A stretch of DNA of 64,000 bases from Otariodibacter oris (GCF_009684715.1 NZ_CP016604.1:229262-293261), one strand, 5' to 3'; positions 18,094 to 29,117 are shown, numbered from the stretch's first letter. Made by a program: numbers and translations. Notes: generated by a model from the sequence alone, not told the origin.

Positions 18094-18810
18094 TTAAAAA
18101 TTCACATAAAAATCTTGAGTAAGTTCTTTAAATTCTTCGCTATATTGATGATTTTCTTGGTAGATCACGAGTTGCTTATCAGCACATACTTTATCTACCC
18201 TTGAGAAAGTCAAAATGATCCGTTTAGCAAGTTTGTTTGGTGTAGATTGTATCGTATAGCGTTCAATACAATATAAGCCAATTTCTTTGGCTTGCTCAAT
18301 TAATTTAAGTCCAGCATCAAGTGGCAGAATAAATGTAATTCTCCCTTTGGATGATAGCCATTTTTTTGCTTGAGATAACCAAGTAATATGGTTTTGGGTA
18401 ATGTTTCTGGCAAGTCCTCGAGCTTTTGTTTTACTGGGTAAACTGTCAGAAAAATAAGGCGGATTCGACACAATAAGATCAAATTGTTGGGTAAACTCTA
18501 TTTGAGTTACATCACCATGAATGATTGATATTCTATTGTGCCATGGTGTTAATTTTGAGTTATCTGTTGCTTGTGAGTAAGCATCTTGTTCAAGTTCAAT
18601 GGCCGTAATAGAGGGGAATAATTCAACACAAGCGGTACGTTGTGCCAGCATTATTGCAAGTAATCCTGAACCTGTCCCCATATCTAAAATAGAATGAACA
18701 TTGTTTATCTCTGCAATCGCCCCAAGTAAAATACTATCAGTGTTTACTTTCATTGCACATTGGTCGTGTGCAATGAAGAATTGCTTAAATTGAAAACCTT
18801 TTGACGCCAT
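18094..18810 (-). CDS. trmN6: tRNA1(Val) adenine-37 N6-methyltransferase
   Basis: A 238-residue SAM-dependent methyltransferase of the TrmN6/YfiC family. The SAM loop is LDMGTGSGLLAIMLA (about 42-56) and the catalytic NPPY is at 116-119. The N-terminal GF.FKQF.I.HD.CAMKV stretch is typical of YfiC. It modifies A37 of tRNA-Val1. It follows coaA by 17 bases on the same strand. Confidence 0.92.
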   Translation of the reverse strand: MASKGFQFKQFFIAHDQCAMKVNTDSILLGAIAEINNVHSILDMGTGSGLLAIMLAQRTACVELFPSITAIELEQDAYSQATDNSKLTPWHNRISIIHGDVTQIEFTQQFDLIVSNPPYFSDSLPSKTKARGLARNITQNHITWLSQAKKWLSSKGRITFILPLDAGLKLIEQAKEIGLYCIERYTIQSTPNKLAKRIILTFSRVDKVCADKQLVIYQENHQYSEEFKELTQDFYVNF

Positions 18811-18827
18811 ATTATTTGTTTTAATGA

Positions 18828-19781
18828 TTATTTCTTTCTTAATTTTACGGTTTCAATGGCGTGGTGTTGCCCTTTGACTAAGATTAAATTCGCTCTTTCT
18901 CTACTTGGTAAAATATTTTTGCGAAGATTTAACCCATTAATTTCGTCCCAAATTTTAGAGGCAGTAGCAATGGCCTCTTCTTCAGATAATTTTGAGTAAT
19001 GGTTAAAATAAGAATTAGGATCTGAAAAGGCACTTCGGCGAAACTTTAAGAAGCGGTTTATATACCATGTTTTCAATAATGATTCATCGGCATCAACATA
19101 AATTGAAAAATCGACAAAGTCAGAAACAAAAATATTATGAGGATTAGACGGATTATTCATGCCACTTTGTAGTACGTTTAATCCCTCTAAGATAACGATA
19201 TCTGGTTGATCGACCTCATTAAATTGATTAGGAATAATATCGTAGGTTAAGTGAGAGTAAATAGGGGCTTTTACATGTCGTTTACCTGCTTTGATGTCCG
19301 AAACAAAAGCAATTAATTGATGAATATCATAGGACTCAGGAAACCCTTTTTTATGTAATAAGTTTTTTTGTTCTAAAATATTTAATGGATATAGAAAACC
19401 ATCTGTTGTAATCAGAGATACTTTACGATCTTGAGGCCAGTGAGATAGAAGCGCTTGTAAAATACGTGCGGAAGTACTTTTTCCAACGGATACGCTTCCT
19501 GCAATACTGATGATAAAAGGCACTTTAGGCGCCTTTATATCTAAAAATTTATGTAGGACCTGCTGACGTTTAATATTTTCATCAATGTAATAATTAATTA
19601 AACGGGCAAGGGGAAGATAAATTGTGCTGACTTCATCTAAAGATAAGTCTTCATTAAAACCGAGTAGTGGTTTTAAATCTTGCTCAGTGAGCTTTAATGG
19701 CACAGATTTTCGTAATGCAGCCCATTGTTGACGATCAAAAGTAAGAAAAGGCGTCAGTTTTTTTGTTTTTTGCAAATTCAT
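18828..19781 (-). CDS. coaA: Pantothenate kinase type I
   Basis: A 317-residue bacterial pantothenate kinase that catalyses the first and regulated step of coenzyme A synthesis. Walker A is GSVSVGKST (95-103), and the LEGLNVLQ and [12 protein letters not shown] motifs are family-typical. It is divergent from the tRNA-tufB operon, an arrangement also seen in E. coli, where coaA lies beside thrU. It heads the leftward group coaA-trmN6-nat. Confidence 0.96.
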   Translation of the reverse strand: MNLQKTKKLTPFLTFDRQQWAALRKSVPLKLTEQDLKPLLGFNEDLSLDEVSTIYLPLARLINYYIDENIKRQQVLHKFLDIKAPKVPFIISIAGSVSVGKSTSARILQALLSHWPQDRKVSLITTDGFLYPLNILEQKNLLHKKGFPESYDIHQLIAFVSDIKAGKRHVKAPIYSHLTYDIIPNQFNEVDQPDIVILEGLNVLQSGMNNPSNPHNIFVSDFVDFSIYVDADESLLKTWYINRFLKFRRSAFSDPNSYFNHYSKLSEEEAIATASKIWDEINGLNLRKNILPSRERANLILVKGQHHAIETVKLRKK

Positions 19782-19962
19782 CGCGATAAATATCTTGATA
19801 AGGATAGCAATAGTTTATCTTTTATGTCATCAAATATACAGTACAAATCACCAAATAAACTTCTTTATCAGATTACCAGTATTAAAAATATTTAAAAAAC
19901 AAACATTCTGCGTATTTTGCAATCGAAAGAAACTAAAAATTTAACTTTTTTTAAAAAAAGAC

Positions 19963-19990
19963 TTGCAAGCTTTTCTGAAAGCCCTATAAT
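19963..19990 (+). promoter_or_regulatory. Strong promoter of the tRNA-tufB operon
   Basis: TTGCAA (19963-19968), 16-base spacer and a perfect TATAAT (19985-19990) sit 31 bases before the first tRNA. They are preceded by A/T tracts (about 19935-19960) like an UP element. The downstream discriminator GCGCACC is G+C-rich, as in stringently controlled stable-RNA promoters. Confidence 0.85.
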
Positions 19991-20021
19991 GCGCACCACT
20001 TGCTTATGACAACGCAATAAT

Positions 20022-20097
<76 letters not shown>

Positions 20098-20133
20098 TTA
20101 ACAACGCAAAGTCAGCAGGTATTCAATTAATGT

Positions 20134-20218
20134 GGAGGGATTCCCGAGCGGCCAAAGGGGGCAGACTGTAAATCTGTTGGCTCAGCCTTCGAAGGTTCGA
20201 ATCCTTCTCCCTCCACCA
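20134..20218 (+). tRNA. tyrU: tRNA-Tyr (GTA)
   Basis: An 85-base class II tRNA with a long variable arm and encoded CCA. Acceptor GGAGGGA pairs with TCCCTCC, and anticodon GTA is at 20168-20170. It is the second tRNA of the operon. Confidence 0.97.
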
Positions 20219-20261
20219 TCTCATAATTGAATCCTAAATGGGAAAGACGAATTTAGAACAA

Positions 20262-20336
<75 letters not shown>

Positions 20337-20338
20337 GC

Positions 20339-20414
20339 GCTGATATAGCTCAGTTGGTAGAGCGCACCCTTGGTAAGGGTGAGGTCGGCGGTTCAAATCC
20401 GCCTATCAGCACCA
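20339..20414 (+). tRNA. thrT: tRNA-Thr (GGT)
   Basis: A 76-base tRNA only two bases after tRNA-Gly, with encoded CCA. Acceptor GCTGATA pairs with TATCAGC, and anticodon GGT is at 20372-20374. It is the fourth tRNA, 113 bases before tufB. Confidence 0.97.
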
Positions 20415-20455
20415 GTAACTATTCTATTTTCATTTCTCTTTAGTAAACATAATAG

Positions 20456-21712
<1,257 letters not shown>

Positions 21713-21735
21713 TCATTGATGGATTAAGCATAGAT

Positions 21736-21768
21736 AGGCGTATCGTAAGGTACGCCTTTTGTTTTTCA
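21736..21768 (+). terminator. tufB terminator
   Basis: AGGCGTA (21736-21742) and TACGCCT (21751-21757) form a 7-base stem with an 8-base loop, followed by TTTGTTTTT. It lies 24 bases after the tufB stop. Confidence 0.88.
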
Positions 21769-21806
21769 AATTTGAGTTTCACAACATTCGTATTAAGGTT
21801 TAATCA

Positions 21807-23084
21807 ATGTTAATGAAAACGATATCTTACGATACCTTTTTCGAGGTATTAAATGATCCCAACTATATTCTCGTTGATAGTCGTAATAATCAATTTTATA
21901 ACGGCTTTGCACATAAAAATGTGACGAGAGGTGGACATATTCCCAATGCGATACAATTTAATGTCGATTGGCTTCCTCATATTACTCCATCAAAATTTGT
22001 CACTTTTGCTGATGATAAAGGTTTAGATAAATCTAAAATATTAATTATTTACGATATAGATTTATTTAGAGCAACAGATCTAGGTAAGAGTCTTTTACTA
22101 TATGGGTATCGTGTTTTAATTTTTCCCCATTTTTTACAATATATACAGAGTAACCAACCGCTTGCCAGTTTCCCTAATTTTCAATATAGCGTTTCCGCAG
22201 AATGGTTAAATCATCTACTTACCGATAAAATTTTCAAAACGAATGATCACCAAGATTTTATGTTATTCCACGTATCTTGGGGAAAACGAGAGGATTCTGA
22301 AGATTATAAAAGCCATATCCCCACAGCTTATTATTTTAATACAGATTGGATTGAGTCTGGACCGATATGGAATTTGTTAGCGGCAGAAGAAATTAGGAAA
22401 AATCTACTAGATAATGGTATTACGCAAGATAAAAGCATTATCCTCTATTCAACAAATCAATTAGCGGCTTATCGCATATTTTGGGTTTTGCTGTGGGCAG
22501 GAGTAAAGGATGTTCGTGTATTAGATGGTAATTTCTCTGCTTGGCTATCCTTAGGTTTTGAGATTGAAGGAAAAGTAAATTATCCAATGAAAGAGAATGA
22601 TTTTGGTGGGATGATACCTTTAAATCCACATTTCAATATTTCTACTCCAGCAGATATTCTTTACCTCCAACAACAAGGGCTTAAATTAGTCAGTAATCGA
22701 TCTTGGCGTGAGTATATTGGTCAAACAAGTGGCTATGCTTATATTCAAAGAAAAGGTGAACCGATGGATGCTATTTGGGGATTTGCTGGAACGGATGCAT
22801 CGAATATGAATGATTATTTTTCACCAGATGGTACGTTACGTAATCCTGATGAAATATTTCAGTTGTGGGAAGAGCAAGGAATTCAAAAGGATGATTTTTT
22901 AGCTTTTTATTGTGGCACAGGTTGGCGAGCGAGTATTGCTTGGTTTATCACTCAGTTAGCAGGATGGGAAAAGACAGCGGTGTACGATGGTAGTTGGAAT
23001 GCTTGGCAGATGGATGAAAGATTACCGCTTAAAAATGAAAGTATTCAGTCAAAGAAACCTAATGCTAGAAATGATTTTAAGTAA
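21807..23084 (+). CDS. ynjE: YnjE-like triple-rhodanese sulfurtransferase
   Basis: A 425-residue protein with three rhodanese domains (about 1-120, 130-255 and 275-415) reading like E. coli YnjE, a thiosulfate sulfurtransferase. Only the last domain keeps the active-site loop, FYCGTGWRAS, with Cys369. The equivalent positions in domains 1 and 2 read IIYDIDL and ILYSTNQ, so they are catalytically dead, as known for YnjE. Unlike E. coli YnjE, which is exported, there is no signal peptide here, so the protein should be cytoplasmic. Start could also be the ATG at 21813. It is monocistronic, between the tufB terminator and an uptake-signal hairpin. Confidence 0.87.
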   Translation: MLMKTISYDTFFEVLNDPNYILVDSRNNQFYNGFAHKNVTRGGHIPNAIQFNVDWLPHITPSKFVTFADDKGLDKSKILIIYDIDLFRATDLGKSLLLYGYRVLIFPHFLQYIQSNQPLASFPNFQYSVSAEWLNHLLTDKIFKTNDHQDFMLFHVSWGKREDSEDYKSHIPTAYYFNTDWIESGPIWNLLAAEEIRKNLLDNGITQDKSIILYSTNQLAAYRIFWVLLWAGVKDVRVLDGNFSAWLSLGFEIEGKVNYPMKENDFGGMIPLNPHFNISTPADILYLQQQGLKLVSNRSWREYIGQTSGYAYIQRKGEPMDAIWGFAGTDASNMNDYFSPDGTLRNPDEIFQLWEEQGIQKDDFLAFYCGTGWRASIAWFITQLAGWEKTAVYDGSWNAWQMDERLPLKNESIQSKKPNARNDFK

Positions 23085-23096
23085 GAAAGGACAATA

Positions 23097-23143
23097 AAGC
23101 GGTAAGATTATGCAAAAGTTTTACCTGATCTTACCGCTTGTTT
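23097..23143. terminator. Inverted uptake-signal terminator between ynjE and ftsX
   Basis: AAGCGGTAAGAT (23097-23108) and ATCTTACCGCTT (23128-23139) form a perfect 12-base stem with a 19-base loop; GTTTT follows on the + strand. The arms are nearly identical to those of the hairpin before thrC. It lies between convergent genes. Confidence 0.7.
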
Positions 23144-23147
23144 TACA

Positions 23148-24074
23148 TTAGTATTTTGAGCCAATTTTCTGAATATGACGATTAGTTGCAATTTGTGCTG
23201 ACAACCAACCGAGGAAAATGGTGGAAACAATAATCAAGACTACTTCACTGAAATCAAAGGCATGTAATTCAAATTTGACGGTAAACATATCAGTGACATA
23301 GCGTACGACACTGGTGAAATAGCTTATGGTCATTAAACTGAAAATGATGGCTAAGATACTGCCTAATAATCCATAAATCATACCTGTGTAGATAAATGGG
23401 CGGGAGATAAAATAGTCCGTTGCTCCAAGTAACTGCATTACATTAATAGATACTCGACTATTCGAGACATCGGAACGGACACTATTACTAATCACTAAGA
23501 AAACCGCTACAAACATGAGTAAGGTGCAAGTTATCGAAATTCGAGCAATAAGTTGAGTTAATGAGGTTAATTTTTCCAGCCAACCATTATCTAATCTGAC
23601 TTCTTGAACGCCTTTTATTTGCTGTAATTCATTACGGAATGTGAGCATATCGTCAGTGGAAGTAAATCCCTTTTTGGGTTTTAAAATAACGACTGCTGGA
23701 AGAGGGTTATTATCCAATACTTCTAATGCCTCGCCAAAGCCAGACCAAGTTTGAAAGTCTTCGAGACTTTGCTGACGTGAAATATAATCAAGAGATTCGA
23801 TTTTATCCGTATCAAATTGGCGAATATTATCGACTACCGTATCTATATCATGATCTGATAAATTTTTATGGAGATAAACCGTTAATTCTGGCTCAGGATA
23901 AAATTCATCAGCAGCTTGTTTGGTATTTTTCCAAAGGAGATAACTAATAGTTGGAATAGTTAAGGAAACAGCAATAACGAGAACAGTTAGAAATGTGCCT
24001 AGTTTACGTTGTTTCAGATCTGACCATACCGAACGTAAAATATAACGGGTTTGTGTGTTTATTGAATCAAGCAT
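23148..24074 (-). CDS. ftsX: Cell division protein FtsX
   Basis: A 308-residue integral membrane partner of FtsE. There is one N-terminal membrane segment (about 28-48), a periplasmic region with a degenerate FtsX ectodomain (about 50-170) and three C-terminal membrane segments. FtsEX links divisome assembly to peptidoglycan amidase activation. It is the third gene of the ftsY-ftsE-ftsX operon, 6 bases after ftsE. Confidence 0.95.
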   Translation of the reverse strand: MLDSINTQTRYILRSVWSDLKQRKLGTFLTVLVIAVSLTIPTISYLLWKNTKQAADEFYPEPELTVYLHKNLSDHDIDTVVDNIRQFDTDKIESLDYISRQQSLEDFQTWSGFGEALEVLDNNPLPAVVILKPKKGFTSTDDMLTFRNELQQIKGVQEVRLDNGWLEKLTSLTQLIARISITCTLLMFVAVFLVISNSVRSDVSNSRVSINVMQLLGATDYFISRPFIYTGMIYGLLGSILAIIFSLMTISYFTSVVRYVTDMFTVKFELHAFDFSEVVLIIVSTIFLGWLSAQIATNRHIQKIGSKY

Positions 24075-24080
24075 TATTTT

Positions 24081-24737
24081 TTAACCTTTTAAGTGACCTT
24101 CTTCTAAGACTAAACAAGGTTTAGGGCGTTGTGCGATAATATTCGTATCATGGGTAGCAACTAAAACAGTTGTACCTGTTTGATTAAATTCTTCAAATAA
24201 ACGGAAAATTTCAAAGGAAAGTTTATCATCTAAATTTCCAGTAGGTTCATCAGCAAGTAATAGCTGTGGGCGATGAACAATGGCTCGAGCAATATCTACT
24301 CGTTGTTGTTCTCCACCAGATAGATGCAGAGGGCGGAAATTTGCTTTATTCTCTAGACCTACTCGAGCCAAAGCCATTCTTGCTTCTCTTTCTACGGTAG
24401 TTCGGTTTAGGCCCATGATGATTAGCGGTAATGCGACATTGTCTAAAATAGAACGATCCGTGAGTAAGCTATAATTTTGATGTACCATCCCAATATGACG
24501 GCGTAGGAAGGGTAATTCATGTTCAGCTAAACGAGTAATGTCATGTCCATTAAAGATAACTTGTCCACCATTGGCACGTTCTATCCCCATAATCAGTTTG
24601 AGTAGAGTCGTTTTGCCTGCTCCTGAATGTCCCGTAATATATGCCATTTCACCTTTTGGTAAGTGAAAGCTGATCCCTTGTAATGCGGGTTTTCCTCCGC
24701 CTTTATAGGCTTTACTTACATCGGTAAATGTGATCAT
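24081..24737 (-). CDS. ftsE: Cell division ATP-binding protein FtsE
   Basis: A 218-residue ABC ATPase. Walker A is GHSGAGKTT (about 36-44), the signature LSGGEQQRVDIARA, Walker B LLLADEPTGNLDD. It forms the FtsEX complex at the septum. The start shares one base with the ftsY stop, so translation is coupled. Confidence 0.96.
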   Translation of the reverse strand: MITFTDVSKAYKGGGKPALQGISFHLPKGEMAYITGHSGAGKTTLLKLIMGIERANGGQVIFNGHDITRLAEHELPFLRRHIGMVHQNYSLLTDRSILDNVALPLIIMGLNRTTVEREARMALARVGLENKANFRPLHLSGGEQQRVDIARAIVHRPQLLLADEPTGNLDDKLSFEIFRLFEEFNQTGTTVLVATHDTNIIAQRPKPCLVLEEGHLKG

Positions 24738-26110
24738 TATTTTTCATCCTCATGACTAAATAGTGCTTCGATAAATTCATTGGCATCAAATTGACGTAAA
24801 TCTTCAATTTTTTCACCGACACCAATAAAACGAATTGGGAGTTTAAATTGATCAGCGATAGCAAAAATAACACCACCTTTGGCTGTACCATCTAATTTAG
24901 TTAGGGTAATCCCAGTCAGTCCAACGGCTTCATTAAAGAGTTTCGCTTGGCTAATCGCATTTTGTCCTGTTCCTGCATCCAAGGTTAACATAATTTCATG
25001 GGGAGCAGTTTCATCGTATTTTTTCATAACACGGACAATTTTCTTCAATTCATCCATTAAATTATTTTTATTTTGTAAACGTCCTGCGGTATCAGCAATT
25101 AGCACATCAATCCCTTTTGCCGCGGCAGATTGCATTGCATCGAAAATCACTGAGGCAGAATCTGACCCCGTGCTTTGTGCCACGACAGGAATGTGATTAC
25201 GCTCACCCCATACTTGTAACTGTTCCACCGCAGCAGCTCGGAAAGTATCACCAGCTGCTAACATGACTGATTTTCCTTCTGCTTGGAATTTACGTGCGAG
25301 CTTACCAATCGTGGTTGTTTTACCTACGCCATTTACCCCAACCATCAAAATGACATAAGGTTTTTTATCGGTAATGACTAATGGTTCTGCAACAGGAGTA
25401 AGCACATTTGCTAGTTCAATTTTTAATTGTTGATATAATAATTCAGCATCTTGTAATTGCTTTTTAGAGGCATGTTGAGTGAGGTTATTAATAATTTTTG
25501 TGGTTGTCGGCATACCTAAATCAGCAATTAAAAGTTGTTCTTCTAATTCTTCAAATAATTCATCATCAATTTTCTTACCACGGAAGAAATTACGGAATCC
25601 TGAACCAATATTTTCTTTGGTTTTGATTAATCCTTTGATTAATCGGCTGAAAAATCCACCTTCACTGGTTGGTTTTTCTTGGTATTCATCATCTGTGGTT
25701 GATTCTATAGATTCAGTCGAGGATTGTTCTATTTCGACAGAAGGTTGAATATCGACCACTTCATTTTGTTCTTCGTGAACATCATCATTTTCTGGTGTAG
25801 TAATAGTAGTTAATTCGGTAGTTTCCTCTGTAAGAATTTCAATCTGTTCTTCAGCAGGTTGCTGTGACGTGGATGATTCAATATGCTCTACAGATTGATT
25901 TTCTGTAATTGCACTACTTTGATTTTCATCTTTTTCATCAATAGGAGCCAATTCTTCGGCAGTTTCGGTAACTAATTCTGTATCTCGTTGAGAGGTTGGA
26001 ACTTGTTGTTCCTCCTCTGCTGTTGTAGTGGTTGATTCCTCTACTTTTTCTTCTTTTTCCCCCAAGCCCAACCAAGACCAAAATCCTTTTTTCTTTTTAT
26101 TTTCTGCCAT
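24737..26110 (-). CDS. ftsY: Signal recognition particle receptor FtsY
   Basis: A 457-residue SRP receptor. An N-terminal acidic, Glu/Thr/Ser-rich A domain (about 10-150) precedes the NG GTPase domain. GVNGVGKTTTIGKLA is the P loop, and DTAGR and TLTKLDGTAKGG are the other G motifs. The membrane-targeting helix region is around GFFSRLIKGLIKTKENIG. It heads the ftsYEX operon and is divergent from rsmD. Confidence 0.96.
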   Translation of the reverse strand: MAENKKKKGFWSWLGLGEKEEKVEESTTTTAEEEQQVPTSQRDTELVTETAEELAPIDEKDENQSSAITENQSVEHIESSTSQQPAEEQIEILTEETTELTTITTPENDDVHEEQNEVVDIQPSVEIEQSSTESIESTTDDEYQEKPTSEGGFFSRLIKGLIKTKENIGSGFRNFFRGKKIDDELFEELEEQLLIADLGMPTTTKIINNLTQHASKKQLQDAELLYQQLKIELANVLTPVAEPLVITDKKPYVILMVGVNGVGKTTTIGKLARKFQAEGKSVMLAAGDTFRAAAVEQLQVWGERNHIPVVAQSTGSDSASVIFDAMQSAAAKGIDVLIADTAGRLQNKNNLMDELKKIVRVMKKYDETAPHEIMLTLDAGTGQNAISQAKLFNEAVGLTGITLTKLDGTAKGGVIFAIADQFKLPIRFIGVGEKIEDLRQFDANEFIEALFSHEDEK

Positions 26111-26210
26111 TTGCTCTTTTCTCCTAAATTAAAAATCCATTTTACTCAAAAATGGAATACACTATTCCCCATAGTTTATCATTTTTTAGCAATGGTTTTT
26201 GTGGTTTGAT

Positions 26211-26801
26211 ATGAAAAAAGTAAGGATTTCTAAACAAAATTCATCAATGGGTGAAGTGCGTGTGATTGCAGGGTTATGGCGAGGTCGTAAATTACCTGTA
26301 TTAAATGCAGAAGGATTACGCCCAACCACAGATAGAATGAAAGAAACCTTATTTAATTGGTTAATGAGCGATATTCCTCACTCTCGTTGTTTAGATTGCT
26401 TTGCTGGCAGTGGTTCACTTGGTATTGAAGCCTTGTCTCGTCAGGCGCAAGCGGTCACTTTCTTAGAAAAATTTGTAGGTGCTGCGAATCAATTAAAAAA
26501 GAATCTAGTGAGTCTAAAAACAGAGAATGGGCGAGTAATTCACACCGATAGCCTACAATTTCTTGCACAAAAAAATAGTGAAGATCCTTTTGATATCATT
26601 TTTGTGGATCCCCCGTTTCATTTTGGATTTGTTCCACAAGTATTGGATCGCTTAGAAAAGTATAATTGGCTTGCAGAAAATGCGTTGATCTATGTGGAAA
26701 CAGAAAAGGAACATCCTCCTTTGAGTTTACCTAATAATTGGCGAATTATTAAAGAAAAGGTAACAGGGCAAGTTTTATCGCGATTGATTTTAGTTGAATA
26801 A
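26211..26801 (+). CDS. rsmD: 16S rRNA guanine-966 N2-methyltransferase
   Basis: A 196-residue RsmD that methylates G966 of 16S rRNA. GLRPTTDRMKETLFNWL, the SAM loop LDCFAGSGSLGIEALSR and the catalytic FVDPPF are all present. The ATG at 26211 (MKKVRIS) is preferred over a TTG at 26199, by alignment with E. coli. The divergent ftsY/rsmD arrangement is the same as in E. coli. An uptake-signal core lies inside the gene near 26448. Confidence 0.93.
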   Translation: MKKVRISKQNSSMGEVRVIAGLWRGRKLPVLNAEGLRPTTDRMKETLFNWLMSDIPHSRCLDCFAGSGSLGIEALSRQAQAVTFLEKFVGAANQLKKNLVSLKTENGRVIHTDSLQFLAQKNSEDPFDIIFVDPPFHFGFVPQVLDRLEKYNWLAENALIYVETEKEHPPLSLPNNWRIIKEKVTGQVLSRLILVE

Positions 26802-26806
26802 GACAA

Positions 26807-26828
26807 AAATGTGATCTTTTTCAAAAAT
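26807..26828 (+). promoter_or_regulatory. Candidate CRP site upstream of nagB
   Basis: AAATGTGATCTTTTTCAAAAAT has a perfect left half-site (AAATGTGATCT) and a degenerate right half. A TATAAT -10 box lies at 26876-26881. The site centre is then about 70 bases before the expected transcription start, a class I spacing. Catabolite control of nagBA is plausible but unproven. Confidence 0.5.
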
Positions 26829-26875
26829 TAGACAAATAGCATTACAAATGAAGTGAATTTTCTTATATAATTTTA

Positions 26876-26881
26876 AGATTG
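26876..26881 (+). promoter_or_regulatory. -10 box of nagBA
   Basis: A perfect TATAAT lies 38 bases before the nagB ATG. No good -35 hexamer is visible at 16-18 bases upstream, which fits an activator-dependent promoter. A strong aaggagg ribosome-binding site follows. Confidence 0.55.
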
Positions 26882-26918
26882 AAGTTTTATTCCAAATTAT
26901 AACTATCAAGGAGGTTAT

Positions 26919-27713
26919 ATGCGTTTAGTTCCTTTAGATTCTGCCGAGCAAGTAAGTCAATGGTCTGCTCGTTATATTGTTGATAAAATCAATGCTTTTA
27001 AACCAACTGCAGATAAACCTTTTGTATTAGGATTACCAACAGGTGGTACACCTCAAAAGACTTATCAAGAATTAATTAGATTGCATAAAGCGGGCGAAGT
27101 CAGTTTTAAACACGTTGTGACTTTCAATATGGATGAATATTTAGGTTTACCGAAAGAGCATCCTGAAAGTTATCATACATTTATGCATGAAAATTTATTT
27201 AATCACATTGATATTCCAGCGGAGAATATTAATTTACTTGATGGAATGACCGATGATGTTGATGCTGAATGCGAACGTTATGAAGCAAAAATTCGCTCTT
27301 ATGGCAAAATTCATTTATTTATGGGTGGAGTAGGTGTTGATGGACATATCGCATTTAATGAGCCCGCCTCTTCACTTAGCTCACGTACACGTATCAAAAC
27401 ATTAACGGAAGATACGCTAATCGCAAATTCCCGTTTCTTCAATAATGATGTTAATCAAGTGCCAAAATTCGCATTAACAGTCGGTGTGGGTACATTATTA
27501 GATGCGGAAGAAGTGCTTATTTTAGTAACAGGTTATAACAAAGCATTAGCTCTACAAGCTTGTGTTGAAGGTCCAGTAAATCATATGTGGACAATTAGTG
27601 CGTTACAAATGCATAGAAGAGCAGTAGTTGTATGTGATGAACCTGCTACACAAGAGCTTAAAGTAAAAACAGTGAAATACTTTAAACAGTTAGAGCAAAA
27701 TGTAGCTCGTTAG
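26919..27713 (+). CDS. nagB: Glucosamine-6-phosphate deaminase
   Basis: A 264-residue enzyme turning glucosamine-6-phosphate into fructose-6-phosphate and ammonia. [21 protein letters not shown] (catalytic Asp) and [12 protein letters not shown] match the hexameric NagB family. It lies 25 bases before nagA. In Pasteurellaceae this step is the end of sialic acid and amino-sugar catabolism. Confidence 0.97.
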   Translation: MRLVPLDSAEQVSQWSARYIVDKINAFKPTADKPFVLGLPTGGTPQKTYQELIRLHKAGEVSFKHVVTFNMDEYLGLPKEHPESYHTFMHENLFNHIDIPAENINLLDGMTDDVDAECERYEAKIRSYGKIHLFMGGVGVDGHIAFNEPASSLSSRTRIKTLTEDTLIANSRFFNNDVNQVPKFALTVGVGTLLDAEEVLILVTGYNKALALQACVEGPVNHMWTISALQMHRRAVVVCDEPATQELKVKTVKYFKQLEQNVAR

Positions 27714-27738
27714 GACTCGTTAGGAGTAGGAGAAAATT

Positions 27739-28884
27739 ATGAATCATTATGCGTTAACTAACAGTGTTATTTATACAGAAGATGACGTCCTTTACCAACA
27801 CGCTGTTATTGTTAAAGATGATAAAATTGAAGCAATAGTACTTGAAAAAGACTTAGATTCTTCACTTCCAACTGTGGATTTAAAAGGAGCAAATCTTACT
27901 GCTGGATTTATTGATTTACAGCTAAATGGTTGTGGTGGCGTGATGTTTAATGAAGACATCAGTGTACGCACTCTTGAAATTATGCAAGAAACTAACTTGA
28001 AGTCAGGTACAACAAGTTATTTGCCTACTTTTATTACTTCACCAGATGAAGATATGAAACAAGCAATTCAAGTAATGCGTGATTATTTGGCGAAATATAA
28101 AAATCAAGCATTAGGATTACACTTAGAAGGACCTTACTTAAGCGTTAAGAAAAAAGGGGTACATCGCCCAGAGTTTATTCGTGAAGCAAGCGATGAGATG
28201 ATCGATTATCTTTGCAAAAATGGCGATGTGATCACTAAATTAACCTTAGCCGCAGAAAATAAAACAGCAGATCATATTAGTAAATTTGTTGATGCAGGTA
28301 TTATAGTTTCTATTGGACACACCAATGCGACTTATGAAGAAGCAATGCAACGCTTTAAAGAAGGTGCAAGTTTTGCAACGCATTTACATAATGCAATGTC
28401 ACCAGTCAGCTCAGGACGTGATCCGGGTGTAGTCGGTGCGGTATTAGATAGTGACGTATATACAGGTATTATTGCTGATGGTCATCACATTGCATGGAGT
28501 AATATCCGCCTTGCGAAAAAAGTAAAAGGTGAAAAATTAGTGCTAGTGACTGATGCTGTTGCGCCAGCTGGGGCAAATATTGATTCCTTTATCTTTGTAG
28601 GTAAGAAAGTATTATTCAAAGATGGAAAATGTATTGATGAATTTGGTAGCTTAGGTGGATCCGCTGCAACAATCATTGAATCTATTGAAAATGTGGTTCA
28701 ACATGTGGGAATCTCCCTTGAAGAAGCAATTCGTATGTGTACGATTTATCCTGCAAAAGCGATCCATGTTGACGATCATTTAGGATCCATTAAAGCAGGT
28801 AAGATCGCAAATTTAGCCGTGTTTGATCACCATTTCAAAGTGCTAGGCACAGCCGTTAATGGCGAATTTAAATGGGCTAACTAA
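27739..28884 (+). CDS. nagA: N-acetylglucosamine-6-phosphate deacetylase
   Basis: A 381-residue amidohydrolase producing glucosamine-6-phosphate for Nag[23 protein letters not shown], the metal-binding [10 protein letters not shown] and THLHNAMSP, and the catalytic VTDAV.PAG stretch are present. It is co-transcribed with nagB and ends at a strong terminator. nagC and nagE are not adjacent. Confidence 0.96.
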   Translation: MNHYALTNSVIYTEDDVLYQHAVIVKDDKIEAIVLEKDLDSSLPTVDLKGANLTAGFIDLQLNGCGGVMFNEDISVRTLEIMQETNLKSGTTSYLPTFITSPDEDMKQAIQVMRDYLAKYKNQALGLHLEGPYLSVKKKGVHRPEFIREASDEMIDYLCKNGDVITKLTLAAENKTADHISKFVDAGIIVSIGHTNATYEEAMQRFKEGASFATHLHNAMSPVSSGRDPGVVGAVLDSDVYTGIIADGHHIAWSNIRLAKKVKGEKLVLVTDAVAPAGANIDSFIFVGKKVLFKDGKCIDEFGSLGGSAATIIESIENVVQHVGISLEEAIRMCTIYPAKAIHVDDHLGSIKAGKIANLAVFDHHFKVLGTAVNGEFKWAN

Positions 28885-28921
28885 AAATCATCACGATAAA
28901 TAAGTAATCTTAGGTTTAATA

Positions 28922-28962
28922 AAGGTTGTCTGAATGGATTTATTCGGACAACCTTTTTTATA
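28922..28962 (+). terminator. nagBA terminator
   Basis: AAGGTTGTCTGAA pairs with TTCGGACAACCTT, a 13-base stem with one T-G wobble, and is followed by a T-run. It lies about 37 bases after nagA. Confidence 0.9.
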
Positions 28963-29017
28963 TACAGTGTGACTTTTATAATAATGCGAGAAATTTTCAT
29001 TTTTCTCAAAATGTTAC

Positions 29018-29046
29018 TTGCTCTATGAGCAGTTTTTGCGTAAAAT
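29018..29046 (+). promoter_or_regulatory. rplU-rpmA promoter
   Basis: TTGCTC (29018-29023), 17-base spacer and TAAAAT (29041-29046) lie upstream of rplU. The discriminator CGCACACC is G+C-rich, suggesting growth-rate control. Confidence 0.7.
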
Positions 29047-29074
29047 CGCACACCTATTTTATGTGAATTTAAAA

Positions 29075-29100
29075 GTGCTGAAACGCGTAGCGAAAAGCAC
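29075..29100 (+). other. Leader hairpin upstream of rplU
   Basis: GTGCT (29075-29079) pairs with AGCAC (29096-29100). An inner CGC (29084-29086) pairs with GCG (29090-29092), leaving a symmetric A-rich internal loop. It lies in the predicted rplU leader about 17 bases before the ATG and could be an L21 autoregulatory site. Confidence 0.45.
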
Positions 29101-29117
29101 AGATTAGCGGAGTAAAT

